64,000 nucleotides of DNA, from the NCBI RefSeq assembly GCF_009650215.1, contig NZ_CP045851.1:2197001-2261000 (forward strand). The letters are read 5' to 3'. Numbering within the stretch: the first letter of the stretch is position 1; each line of letters starts with the position of its first letter. Positions 37,804-46,122 of this stretch are shown here, piece after piece. Origin of the DNA: Actinomarinicola tropica. Lineage in GTDB: Bacteria > Actinomycetota > Acidimicrobiia > Acidimicrobiales > SKKL01. The position numbers were made by a program, and so were the translations under genes. Below the pieces are notes generated by a model. The model was not told the origin of the DNA, searched no databases, and saw only the letters and a program-made list of their open reading frames with translations.

Positions 37804-39306
37804 ATGCGGCTGCGGCCCCGTCCACTCGGTCTGCGGTCGCGGATCACGCTCGCGTTCGGACTCGGCTCGCTCATCCTCGCGGTCACGCTCGCCAGCTCCA
37901 CGTGGGCCTTCACGAGGGAGTCGCAGCTCAACCTGCGCGAGGACGAGTACCTCGACACCGTCATCCGCAACGCCGAGCGGGTCCGGTCGTCGCTCACCCA
38001 GGGTCGCCCCGAGGAGATGCGGGAGTTCCTGGCCCAGCTGTCGACGAGCGCGGCCAGCCCGATCATCCGGGAGAGCATCTCGCGCGGCGGCGAGATCCCC
38101 ACCACCTCCCAGCCGCCGGGCGCGTTCGACACCGTGCCACGCAGCGTCCGCCAGGCCGTCGAGGGCGACGGCAAGGCATCGCTGATGCACTACCGCCTCG
38201 CCGACACGCCGGTGCTCGTCCTCGGCATCCCGATCCCGAGCGTCGACGCCGCCTACTACGAGATCTTCGAGCTCGACGAGCTGGAGCGGACCCTCGACCT
38301 CCTGGCGGCCTACCTGACCGGAGCGACGATCCTCGTCACCCTCGCCGGCGCGACCCTCGGCTGGTGGGCGAGCCGCCGCACGCTGCTGCCGCTGACCGAC
38401 GTCGGCCTCGCGGCGCACGCGATCGCCGGCGGCCGGCTCGACACGCGCCTCGAGGTCGCCAACGACCCGGACCTCACCGTCCTCGTCTCGTCGTTCAACG
38501 AGATGGCGGCCACCCTCCAGGCCCGGATCGAGCGCGACGCCCGGTTCGCGTCCGACGTCAGCCACGAGCTCCGGAGCCCGTTGATGACCCTCGCGGCGTC
38601 GCTCGAGGTCCTCCAGACCCGCCGCGACGACATGCCCGAGCGGGCCCAGTCCGCCCTCGACCTGCTCGTCGACGACGTCAACCGGTTCCAGCAGCTGGTG
38701 TCGGACCTGCTCGAGATCTCGCGGTTCGACGCCGGCGCCGCCCACCTGCAGCTCGAGGAGGTGCTCCTGCCCGAGTTCCTCAGCCGGGCCGTCGCCGCCG
38801 CGGCCCACGAGCCGATCCCCGTCGTCACCGACGCCACCTCCGCCGACCTCGTCGTCGAGGTCGACAAGCGGCGCATGGCCCAGGTCATCGCCAACCTCCT
38901 CGACAACGCCCACAAGTACGGCGACGGCGCGACTGCTGTGCGCGTCACCCGCTCGGCCGACGCCGACGAGGTGGTGATCTCGGTGGAGGACCACGGACCG
39001 GGCGTCGACGCCGAGGACCGCGACCGCATCTTCGAGCGGTTCTCCCGCGCCGTGTCCACCGCGGGCACCCGCGGCTCGGACACCGGCTCGGGGCTCGGGC
39101 TGGCCCTGGTCGCCGAGCACGTCGCGCTCCACGGCGGGCGGGTCGGCGTCGAGGACCGCCTCGACGGCGAGCCAGGCGCCCGCTTCACGGTCACCCTGCC
39201 GATCCAGGCGGCACCGTCCGAGGACGACCTGTCCCGCGTCCTCCCGGTGGAGGTGGGGTCCCCGCACCTGCTGGCCGAGGAGCACCCGGCGGAGATCGAA
39301 CGATGA
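37804..39306 (+). CDS. mtrB: Membrane sensor histidine kinase, MtrB-like
   Basis: 500 residues. Transmembrane helices at about 20-40 and 162-183 flank a periplasmic sensor. HAMP domain (about 185-238), HisKA with His254 in DVSHELRSPL, then HATPase with N box NLLDNAHKYGDG and G boxes DHGPGV and GSGLGLALV. It should phosphorylate the MtrA-like regulator encoded 8 nt upstream. Stop overlaps the next start (ATGA). The stimulus is unknown. Confidence 0.9.
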   Translation: MRLRPRPLGLRSRITLAFGLGSLILAVTLASSTWAFTRESQLNLREDEYLDTVIRNAERVRSSLTQGRPEEMREFLAQLSTSAASPIIRESISRGGEIPTTSQPPGAFDTVPRSVRQAVEGDGKASLMHYRLADTPVLVLGIPIPSVDAAYYEIFELDELERTLDLLAAYLTGATILVTLAGATLGWWASRRTLLPLTDVGLAAHAIAGGRLDTRLEVANDPDLTVLVSSFNEMAATLQARIERDARFASDVSHELRSPLMTLAASLEVLQTRRDDMPERAQSALDLLVDDVNRFQQLVSDLLEISRFDAGAAHLQLEEVLLPEFLSRAVAAAAHEPIPVVTDATSADLVVEVDKRRMAQVIANLLDNAHKYGDGATAVRVTRSADADEVVISVEDHGPGVDAEDRDRIFERFSRAVSTAGTRGSDTGSGLGLALVAEHVALHGGRVGVEDRLDGEPGARFTVTLPIQAAPSEDDLSRVLPVEVGSPHLLAEEHPAEIER

Positions 39307-39905
39307 GGCGCAGGGTGCTCGGTGCGCTCGCCCTGGTCGCGGTCGTCGCCGGCTGCGCGCTGCCCTCCGACGAGGGACCACGGACGATCGACGACCCGGC
39401 GGCGCTCGACGTCATGCGACCCTCGACCACCACCACGTCGACCACCGTGGAGGACGTCTCGCGCGAGCGGATCCTCTTCTACTTCGACGGCCGCGAGGAG
39501 CTCCTCGCCGCCGAGGAGCGGTCGGTGCCCTTCGACGCCACGATCGTCGACGTGCTCAACCTGCTCACCGAGCCCCCGCAGTCGAGCCTCCTGCGCACCG
39601 CCGTGCCCGCCGACGTGGTCGTCGCCGGCGCCGAGCTGTCGGGGGACACGCTGCTCATCGACCTCGCCGACGACGCGCTGTTCGACGCCGCCGGCAACGA
39701 GCTGTTCCGCGCCGTCGCCCAGATGGTCGTCACCGCGGTGGCCTTCGAGGACGGCGAGGTCGCCGACGTCCGGTTCCTGATCGACGGCGAGCCGCAGGCC
39801 GTCCCGAGCGGCGAGGAGGGCGTCGACACGCGCGAGGCCGTCGGCGCCTGCGACTACGCCCGCTTCCTCGCGAACCGGGACTGCACGACGCTGCCGGAGC
39901 CCTGA
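39303..39905 (+). CDS. GerMN-domain lipoprotein (LpqB-like, short form)
   Basis: 200 residues. Signal peptide with lipobox VVAGC (Cys18), so exported and lipid-modified by Lgt and LspA (the latter is in this window). A Thr/Ser linker leads to a GerMN domain (about 55-165; RILFYFDGREELLAAEERSVP, TLLIDLADDALFDAAGNELFRAVAQMVVTAV). Mycobacterial LpqB has the same domain followed by a beta-propeller and modulates MtrB. Here the propeller is absent and the protein ends about 30 residues after GerMN. A regulatory role on MtrB is inferred from position. Confidence 0.85.
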   Translation: MRRRVLGALALVAVVAGCALPSDEGPRTIDDPAALDVMRPSTTTTSTTVEDVSRERILFYFDGREELLAAEERSVPFDATIVDVLNLLTEPPQSSLLRTAVPADVVVAGAELSGDTLLIDLADDALFDAAGNELFRAVAQMVVTAVAFEDGEVADVRFLIDGEPQAVPSGEEGVDTREAVGACDYARFLANRDCTTLPEP

Positions 39906-39909
39906 GCGG

Positions 39910-40941
39910 TCAGCTGAAGAACTGCGACGCCGCGTCGTACAGCTCGGCGCTGACCGTCTTCAGCCGGCCGGTGGCCTCGCTCAGCGGGACGCGGACGATC
40001 TGGTCCGAGCTCAGCGCGACCATCTGGCCGAACGCCCCCTCGTGGATGGCGTCGATGGCCGCGACGCCGTAGCGGGACGCGAGCACCCGGTCGAACGAGG
40101 TGGGCGTGCCGCCCCGCTGGATGTGGCCGAGGATCGTCACCCGCGTCTCGTAGCCCGTGCGGCGCTCGATCTCGCCCGCCACGACCTGGGCGATGCCGCC
40201 GAGCCGTTCGTGGCCGAAGCGGTCGAGCTCCGGCGTCGGCATCTCGAGCGTGCCGGCGAGCGGACGCGCCCCCTCGGCGACGACCACGATGGTGGCGTAG
40301 CGCTTCCCTCGCTGGTGACGACGGAGGATCGACTCGCACACCGCCTCGATGTCGAAGGGGTGCTCGGGGATGAGCGTCAGCGACGCGCCGCCGGCGAGGC
40401 CGGAGCGGATCGCGATGTGCCCGGCGTGGCGGCCCATGACCTCCACCACCATCACCCGGTCGTGCGACTCGGCGGTGGTGTGCAACCGGTCGATGGCGTC
40501 GGTGGCGATCTGGACCGCGGTGTCGAAGCCGAACGTCATCTCGGTGGCGTCGATGTCGTTGTCGATGGTCTTCGGGACGCCGACGATCGGGATGCCGTCG
40601 TCGTGCAGGTCCCGCGCCGCGCCGAGCGACCCCTCGCCGCCGATGGCCACGAGGGCGTCGACGCCGAGCTCCGACATCGTCATGCGGACGCGCTCGACCC
40701 CGTCGTGGAAGGTGTACGGCTGGATGCGCGAGGTGCCGAGGATCGTGCCGCCCCGGGGCAGGATGCCCCGGCACCGCTCGATGTCGAGCTCGGTCCAGTC
40801 GTTGTCGAGCAGCCCGCGGTAGCCGTCGTGGAAGCCGACGACCGAGTCGCCGTAGTGGCGCTCGGCCTTGCGCACCACGGCGCGGATCACCGCGTTGAGC
40901 CCTGGGCAGTCGCCCCCGCCCGTCAGCACCCCGATGCGCAC
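39910..40941 (-). CDS. pfkA: 6-phosphofructokinase, group with Gly104/Lys124
   Basis: 343 residues. Phosphorylates fructose 6-phosphate. Signatures: GVLTGGGDCPGLNAVIR, GGEGS (101-105), PKTIDNDI (123-130, catalytic Asp), MGRHAGHIA and GHIQRGGTPTSFDR. Residue 104 is Gly, as in ATP-dependent enzymes (PPi-dependent ones have Asp), while 124 is Lys, as in the actinobacterial and PPi-type group. ATP as donor is the more likely choice. GTG at 40941 has GAGGAGG about 6 nt upstream. Divergent from glpK. Confidence 0.93.
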   Translation of the reverse strand: MRIGVLTGGGDCPGLNAVIRAVVRKAERHYGDSVVGFHDGYRGLLDNDWTELDIERCRGILPRGGTILGTSRIQPYTFHDGVERVRMTMSELGVDALVAIGGEGSLGAARDLHDDGIPIVGVPKTIDNDIDATEMTFGFDTAVQIATDAIDRLHTTAESHDRVMVVEVMGRHAGHIAIRSGLAGGASLTLIPEHPFDIEAVCESILRRHQRGKRYATIVVVAEGARPLAGTLEMPTPELDRFGHERLGGIAQVVAGEIERRTGYETRVTILGHIQRGGTPTSFDRVLASRYGVAAIDAIHEGAFGQMVALSSDQIVRVPLSEATGRLKTVSAELYDAASQFFS

Positions 40942-41013
40942 ACCAGACCTCCTCGATCCTCGCGGACCGCCCGTCGACCGACGTCGTGTCCGCCTCACGC
41001 TATCGACGTTGCC

Positions 41014-41019
41014 TAGGGT
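41014..41019 (+). promoter_or_regulatory. -10 box TAGGGT for leaderless glpK mRNA
   Basis: TAGGGT ends 8 nt before the glpK ATG. No ribosome site is visible. Confidence 0.5.
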
Positions 41020-41027
41020 GGCGCCCC

Positions 41028-42533
41028 ATGCCCATCGTCGTCGCCATCGACGCCGGGACCACGGGCGTCCGGACGCTCGCCGTCGACGCCGCCGGTCAGC
41101 CGGTCGCCTGGTCCTACCGAGAGTTCACGCAGCACTTCCCGGCGCCGGGCTGGGTGGAGCACGACGCGGTGGAGATCTGGGAGGCGGTCCGCACCACCAT
41201 CGCCGAGGTCGTCGCGGAGCTGGACGAGCCGGTCGCCGCGATCGGCATCACCGACCAGCGCGAGACCGTGGTCGCGTGGGACCGCCGCACCGGCGCGCCA
41301 CGCCACCGGGCGATCGTCTGGCAGGACCGCCGCACCGCCGACCGCTGCCAGGCGCTGACCGAGGCCGGGCACCTGCCGCTCGTCCGGGAGCGCACGGGAC
41401 TCGTCCTCGACCCCTACTTCTCGGCCACGAAGATCCGCTGGATGCTCGACCACGGGGTCGCCGACGACGCCGACCTCGCCGTCGGGACGATCGACTCGTG
41501 GCTCGTCTGGAACCTCACCGGCGGCGCGGTCCACGCCACCGACCCGTCGAACGCGTCCCGCACGCTCCTCTACGACATCCGCGAGCTCCGGTGGTCCGAG
41601 GAGCTCTGCGACCTGTTCGGCTGCCCGCCCGGTGCGCTGCCCGAGGTGCGACCGAGCTCGGGGCGCATCGGCGTCACGGACGGGTCGACGGCCCTCGGTG
41701 CGGGGGTGCCGATCAGCGGGATCGCCGGGGACCAGCAGGCGGCGCTGTTCGGGCAGGCGTGCGTCCGCCCGGGTCTCACGAAGAACACCTACGGCACCGG
41801 GTCGTTCGTCCTGATGAACGTCGGCGACACCTGTCCCGAGCCCGTGGAGGGGCTCCTCACCACCGTGGCCTGGACCCTCGGCGGGCGCGACGGCGCACCC
41901 GACACCACGCACTACGCGCTCGAGGGCGCGATCTTCGTCACCGGCGCCGCCGTCCAGTGGCTGCGGGACGGGCTGGGCGTCATCGCCGCGGCCGACGAGG
42001 TCGGCCCGCTCGCCGAGCGGTGCGACGACACCGGCGGTGTCGCGTTCGTGCCCGCCTTCACCGGGCTGGGCAGCCCGTGGTGGGACCCGTACGCCCGGGG
42101 CACGATCGTGGGCATCACCCGCGGCACCGGGCGAGCCGAGCTGGCCCGCGCGGTGGTCGAGTCGATGGCGTTCCAGACCCGTGACGTGGTCGACGCCATG
42201 TGCGACGCGGCAGGTCGCGAGGTCGAGGACCTGCGCGTCGACGGCGGCGCGAGCGCCATGGACCTGCTCCTGCAGCTGCAGGCCGACCAGCTCGGCGTGA
42301 CCGTGACCCGCTCCGCCCACCAGGAGACGACGGCGCTCGGTGCCGCCTACCTCGCCGGTCTCGCCGAGGGCGTGTGGTCCTCGCCCGAGGAGGTCGAGGC
42401 GCTCTGGGCCCGCGCCGGCCGGTTCGAGCCCACGTCCGACCGCGCGGCCGCGGACGCCGCGCACGCCGTGTGGCTCCGGGCGGTCGAGCGCTCCCGCGGC
42501 TGGGCGCTCGCACCGGACGACGCGACCACCTAG
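41028..42533 (+). CDS. glpK: Glycerol kinase
   Basis: 501 residues. FGGY-family ASKHA kinase making glycerol 3-phosphate from glycerol and ATP. VVAIDAGTTGVRTLAVD at the N-terminus, ITDQRETVVAWDRRTG with the substrate contacts, ATDPSNASRTLLYD, catalytic Asp in GIAGDQQAALFGQ, NTYGTGSFVLMN, and VDGGASAMDLLLQLQAD near the end. Product feeds GlpD, encoded at 60380. ATG at 41028; an in-frame upstream start lies in the promoter. The stop TAG shares three bases with the antisense stop of the ACT-domain gene (CTAG). Confidence 0.95.
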   Translation: MPIVVAIDAGTTGVRTLAVDAAGQPVAWSYREFTQHFPAPGWVEHDAVEIWEAVRTTIAEVVAELDEPVAAIGITDQRETVVAWDRRTGAPRHRAIVWQDRRTADRCQALTEAGHLPLVRERTGLVLDPYFSATKIRWMLDHGVADDADLAVGTIDSWLVWNLTGGAVHATDPSNASRTLLYDIRELRWSEELCDLFGCPPGALPEVRPSSGRIGVTDGSTALGAGVPISGIAGDQQAALFGQACVRPGLTKNTYGTGSFVLMNVGDTCPEPVEGLLTTVAWTLGGRDGAPDTTHYALEGAIFVTGAAVQWLRDGLGVIAAADEVGPLAERCDDTGGVAFVPAFTGLGSPWWDPYARGTIVGITRGTGRAELARAVVESMAFQTRDVVDAMCDAAGREVEDLRVDGGASAMDLLLQLQADQLGVTVTRSAHQETTALGAAYLAGLAEGVWSSPEEVEALWARAGRFEPTSDRAAADAAHAVWLRAVERSRGWALAPDDATT

Positions 42534-43222
42534 TTCAGGCGCCCGACCCCGGCGTCGGCGGTCGCGGGGTGCCAGGTGCGGGACCGGCGCTGTGCGAGGT
42601 CGCGAAACCGGGTGTCGGCGATCCTCGCCAGGGCGGCGACGTGCCTCCGCTCGAGGGCCCTGAAGGCCGTGCCGCTGCGACCGAGGAGCAGGGCGACCCC
42701 CGATGCGGGCAGCGGCGCCCAGGCGACGTCCTCGGGGGCCGCCTCGTCCGGTGCGACCATCCGCGTCCCCTCGACGAACGCGGTGAGCCACGCGCTCGGT
42801 GGGCAGTCCCCGTCGGTGACCCAGACCGCGCCCTCCTCGAGGTCGACCACCGCCGCCCACGACGCGCCGATCGTGCGTCGGGCGTGGACGCTCAGGGCGT
42901 CGAGCAGGTCGTCGGGCGTCCCGGCCCCGACGAGGACCGCAGCGGTCTCGAGGGCGTCGAGCCGAGGATCGTGGACCGCGCCCTCGATCGGCTGGATGAG
43001 CTCGACGTCGACGCCGTCGACCTGGCCGATCTCCTTGGCGAGCAGGTCGAGGAGGTGGTCACCCGGCAGCTCGACGACGAGCTCGTCGATCGCCCGGCCG
43101 GCACCACGCTCGAGGATCTCGATGCCCACGACGCTGCCACCGACCGCGCCGATGCGGCTGGTGACGGCGCCGAGGGCACCGGGACGATCGGCGAGCCAGA
43201 GTCGCACCACGTAGGTCTCCAT
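42530..43222 (-). CDS. ACT-domain protein
   Basis: 230 residues. Residues about 4-70 form an ACT regulatory domain (YVVRLWLADRPGALGAVTSRIGAVGG) of the type that binds amino acids in enzymes and regulators. The remainder has no clear family match but contains a GAF-like alternating pattern (ASWAAVVDLEEGAVWVTDGD, GVALLLGRSG). It may be a stand-alone amino-acid sensor. ATG at 43222 with TACGGT ending 7 nt upstream. Tail-to-tail with glpK and divergent from a TetR regulator. Confidence 0.75.
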   Translation of the reverse strand: METYVVRLWLADRPGALGAVTSRIGAVGGSVVGIEILERGAGRAIDELVVELPGDHLLDLLAKEIGQVDGVDVELIQPIEGAVHDPRLDALETAAVLVGAGTPDDLLDALSVHARRTIGASWAAVVDLEEGAVWVTDGDCPPSAWLTAFVEGTRMVAPDEAAPEDVAWAPLPASGVALLLGRSGTAFRALERRHVAALARIADTRFRDLAQRRSRTWHPATADAGVGRLN

Positions 43223-43229
43223 GGACGGC

Positions 43230-43235
43230 ACCGTA
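43230..43235 (-). promoter_or_regulatory. -10 box TACGGT for leaderless ACT-gene mRNA
   Basis: The minus strand reads TACGGT, ending 7 nt before the ATG at 43222. Confidence 0.5.
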
Positions 43236-43307
43236 CGAGGCCACTGTGAACGGGCGGTTTCCTCCCGTGGACGTGTCCGTGTCGTCCGTCGCCGAGCACC
43301 TCGCTGG

Positions 43308-43313
43308 TAGCGT
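43308..43313 (+). promoter_or_regulatory. -10 box TAGCGT for leaderless tetR-type mRNA
   Basis: TAGCGT ends 8 nt before the ATG at 43322. Confidence 0.5.
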
Positions 43314-43321
43314 CCGGCTCG

Positions 43322-43942
43322 ATGACGGAGCGGCGACTGACCCCTCGAGGCCGTGAGCGGCGGCGTCAGATCATGGACTTCGCCACCGCCCGCTTCGCCG
43401 AGAAGGGCTACGACCCCACCTCGGTGGCCGACATCGTCGACGGCCTCGGTGTCGGCAAGGGCGTCTTCTACTGGTACTTCCAGAGCAAGGAGGACCTCCT
43501 CGTCGAGATCCTCGTCGAGGCCCAGGACGAGCTCGCCCGGGTCCAGGACCGGGCGATGGGCGACGAGGCCGACGCCGTGCGGCGCATCGAGCTCGCCATC
43601 CGCGCCACCGTCGACTGGCAGTCCCGGAACCGCGACCTGGCCACGATCCGCCGCTTCGCCGCCGGCGAGGACCGCTTCGCCGACGCCCTGCGGCGCAACC
43701 ACGAACGCGCCGTGGCCGGGTGGGTGGCCCTCGTGAAGGCCGGCATCGCCGACGGTCGCATCCGCCCGGACCCGCCGACGATGCTCGCCAACGCCATCGT
43801 CGGCGTGATCACCAACTTCGACCGCGTGCTCATCAAGCACGGCAGCGACCCGCAGGCGGTGGCCGACGTGGCGGTGCGGTTCTGCCTCGGCGGGCTGGTG
43901 GCCGAGGGGGCCGCCTCGGTGGGGTCGGCTAGAGCTTCGTGA
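43322..43942 (+). CDS. TetR-family transcriptional regulator
   Basis: 206 residues. N-terminal TetR helix-turn-helix: IMDFATARFAEKGYDPTSVADIVDGLGVGKGVFYWYFQSKEDLL (about 17-60). The C-terminal ligand domain is all-helical. It is divergent from the ACT-domain gene with 99 bp between, which would hold its operator; no clear palindrome was found there. The 3' end overlaps the alaC 3' end by 14 nt on the opposite strand. Ligand unknown. Confidence 0.92.
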   Translation: MTERRLTPRGRERRRQIMDFATARFAEKGYDPTSVADIVDGLGVGKGVFYWYFQSKEDLLVEILVEAQDELARVQDRAMGDEADAVRRIELAIRATVDWQSRNRDLATIRRFAAGEDRFADALRRNHERAVAGWVALVKAGIADGRIRPDPPTMLANAIVGVITNFDRVLIKHGSDPQAVADVAVRFCLGGLVAEGAASVGSARAS

Positions 43943-45101
43943 GCGCTCGGCGGAGGTTGCGCACCGCCTGGCCGATCCGCTGCTCGTTCTCGATGAGGGC
44001 GAAGCGGACGAACCCCTCGCCACCGCTCCCGAAGCCGCTCCCCGGGGACGTCGCGACGTCGGCCTCGGTGACGAGGTGCGAGGCGAACTCGACCGAGGTC
44101 ATCTCGGCGTAGGGCTCGGGGATCGGGGCCCAGGCGAACATCGTGCCCTTGGGCCGCGGCACGTCCCACCCGATGCGGGCCAGACCGTCGATCAGCGCGT
44201 CGCGGCGGCCCTGGTAGATCCCGCGCATCTCGCTCGGGTACTCCTGGGCCTCGTTCAGGGTGACCGTGGCGGCGATCTGGATCGGTTGGAACGTGCCGTA
44301 GTCGAGGTACGACTTCAGCTTGCCCAGCGCGGCGATGACCTCGGGGTTGCCCACCATGAACGCCACCCGCCACCCGGCCATCGAGAACGACTTGGTCATC
44401 GAGTACAGCTCGACGGCGACGTCCTTGGCCCCCGGGACCTGCAGGATCGAGGGCGGGTCGTAGCCGTCGAAGCCGAGGTCGGCGTAGGCGTTGTCGTGGA
44501 CGAGCAGCACCTCGCGCTCACGGGCGAACTCGACGGTCTTGGCGAAGAAGTCGAGGTCGACGCAGGTGGTCGTCGGGTTGTGCGGGAAGGAGAGCACGGC
44601 GACGCGCGGCTTGGGCCACGCGTACTCCCAGGCCTCCTCCATGGCGGCGAAGAAGTCGTCGCCCGTGCCGAGGGGGACCTCGGTGATGTTGGCGCCGGCG
44701 AACAGGGGGCCCCAGATGTGGATCGGGTACGACGGCGACGGCACGAGGGCGGTGTCGCCGGGCTGGAGGAGCACCCACATCAGGTGGCTGAAGCCCTCCT
44801 TGGCGCCGATCGTGTTGATGACCTCGGTGTCGGGGTCGAGCTCGACGCCGAAGCGGCGCATGTACATGTCGGCGACCGCCTGGCGCAGCTTCGGCAGCCC
44901 GCGGCTCTGCGAGTACCGGTGGTTGCGGGAGTTCTGCACCGCCTCGATCATCTTGTCGACGGCGATGTCGGGCGACGCGAGGTCGGGGTTGCCGAACCCC
45001 AGGTCCACGACGTCGCGACCGGCCCGGCGTGCCTCGATCTTCAGGTCGTTGATGATCGCGAAGACGTAGGGCGGCAGGCCGGTGATGCGACGGAACTCCA
45101 T
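43929..45101 (-). CDS. alaC: Pyridoxal-phosphate aminotransferase, AlaC type
   Basis: 390 residues. Class I/II aminotransferase, most like AlaC (glutamate-pyruvate transaminase): starts EFRRITGLPPYVFAIINDLK, GFGNPDLASP, YSQSRGLPKLRQAVADMY, FPHNPTTTCV, VHDNAYADLGFDGY, PLP-lysine 237 in SMTKSFSMAGWRVAFMVGN, and VRFALIENEQRIGQAVR. It makes alanine from pyruvate and glutamate. The AlaC/AlaA group has neighbours of other specificity, so the substrate is probable. ATG at 45101 with a TAGCCT box. Confidence 0.9.
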   Translation of the reverse strand: MEFRRITGLPPYVFAIINDLKIEARRAGRDVVDLGFGNPDLASPDIAVDKMIEAVQNSRNHRYSQSRGLPKLRQAVADMYMRRFGVELDPDTEVINTIGAKEGFSHLMWVLLQPGDTALVPSPSYPIHIWGPLFAGANITEVPLGTGDDFFAAMEEAWEYAWPKPRVAVLSFPHNPTTTCVDLDFFAKTVEFAREREVLLVHDNAYADLGFDGYDPPSILQVPGAKDVAVELYSMTKSFSMAGWRVAFMVGNPEVIAALGKLKSYLDYGTFQPIQIAATVTLNEAQEYPSEMRGIYQGRRDALIDGLARIGWDVPRPKGTMFAWAPIPEPYAEMTSVEFASHLVTEADVATSPGSGFGSGGEGFVRFALIENEQRIGQAVRNLRRALTKL

Positions 45102-45107
45102 CTGCGC

Positions 45108-45113
45108 AGGCTA
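45108..45113 (-). promoter_or_regulatory. -10 box TAGCCT for leaderless alaC mRNA, overlapping the ROK stop codon
   Basis: The minus strand reads TAGCCT, ending 6 nt before the alaC ATG. The box begins with the TAG stop codon of the upstream ROK gene, so one triplet serves both. Confidence 0.5.
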
Positions 45114-46121
45114 CCGCTGCGCCGCGGACCCCGGATCGAAGGTTCGGGGCCGGACCTCGCCGTCGGGCCGGAGCGCGTCGGCGGCGAGGAGCGCGGCGCC
45201 GACCGCCGCCGCGTGCTCGCCGAACACGGCGGGCAGGACGGGGACCGGGGGACGGTGGCTGGATCCGATGATCAGGTCGGCGACCGCGGAGCGGAGGGGG
45301 TCGAGCAGCACCGGTCCGGCCTCCACGACCCCGCCGCCGATCACGACGACCGACGGGTCGAGGGCGTTGACGAACCCGGCGAGGCCGAGCGCCACCCAAC
45401 GGGCGAAGGCGGCCATCACCGCCAGGCCCTCGGGGTCGCCGGCGGCGGCCGCCGCCACCGCGTGCTCGCCGGTGACGTCGTCGGCGCGCTCGGCACCGGC
45501 TGCGGCGAGGATCCCTGCGCCGCGGCCGTCGAGCACCGCCTCCCGTGCCTGCTCTCCGAGCGCGGATCCGGATGCCAGCCGCTCCCAGCACCCCTGTCGA
45601 CCGCACCCGCACAGGGGCCCGTCGGGGTCGATCACCACGTGACCGAGCTCGCCGCCGAACCCGTGCGCGCCGCGCCGCAGCGCGCCGTCGAGGACGATGC
45701 CGCCACCGATGCCCGTGCCGAGGGCGACGTAGAGCGCGTCGTCCACGCCTCGCGCCGCGCCGAGGCGGTGCTCGGCCACGGTCGCCGCGGTGGCGTCGTT
45801 GTCGACCGCCACGGGGAGGCCGAGCCGATCGCCGAGCAGGCCGACGAGGTCGAGGTCGACGACCCCCGGCAGGTTCGGCCCGTAGCGGAGCACACCCGAC
45901 GTGTCGACGAGGCCGGCGGCGCCGACGCCGACGGCGCGGATCGGACGCCCGCTCCCTTCGGCGAGGGCATCGACGACGGTGCCGAGGGCATCGGCGACCT
46001 CGGCCCGGCCCTGGGGCGTCGGCACGCGCCGCTCGGCGAGGACCTCGCCCGACCCGAGGTCGACCGCGAGACCCAGGATCTTCGTGCCCCCGATGTCGAG
46101 GCCGACCGCTGCGTCGCCCAC
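45111..46121 (-). CDS. ROK-family glucokinase-like sugar kinase
   Basis: 336 residues. VGLDIGGTKILGLAVD at the N-terminus, AVDNDATAATVAEHRLGAA with the catalytic Asp, GTGIGGGIVLDG, HVVIDPDGPLCGCGRQGCWERLASG (ROK signature with intact CxCGxxGC zinc cluster at 171-178) and VVVIGGGVVEAG. This set is typical of glucokinases in actinobacteria. GTG at 46121, 1 nt after the stop of the eRF1-like gene, so probably co-translated. Confidence 0.9.
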   Translation of the reverse strand: MGDAAVGLDIGGTKILGLAVDLGSGEVLAERRVPTPQGRAEVADALGTVVDALAEGSGRPIRAVGVGAAGLVDTSGVLRYGPNLPGVVDLDLVGLLGDRLGLPVAVDNDATAATVAEHRLGAARGVDDALYVALGTGIGGGIVLDGALRRGAHGFGGELGHVVIDPDGPLCGCGRQGCWERLASGSALGEQAREAVLDGRGAGILAAAGAERADDVTGEHAVAAAAAGDPEGLAVMAAFARWVALGLAGFVNALDPSVVVIGGGVVEAGPVLLDPLRSAVADLIIGSSHRPPVPVLPAVFGEHAAAVGAALLAADALRPDGEVRPRTFDPGSAAQR

Positions 46122-46122
46122 G

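Noticed and set aside
39910-40941. PPi-dependent phosphofructokinase
   Set aside because: PKTIDND alone suggested it, but position 104 is Gly, not Asp; ATP use is more likely.
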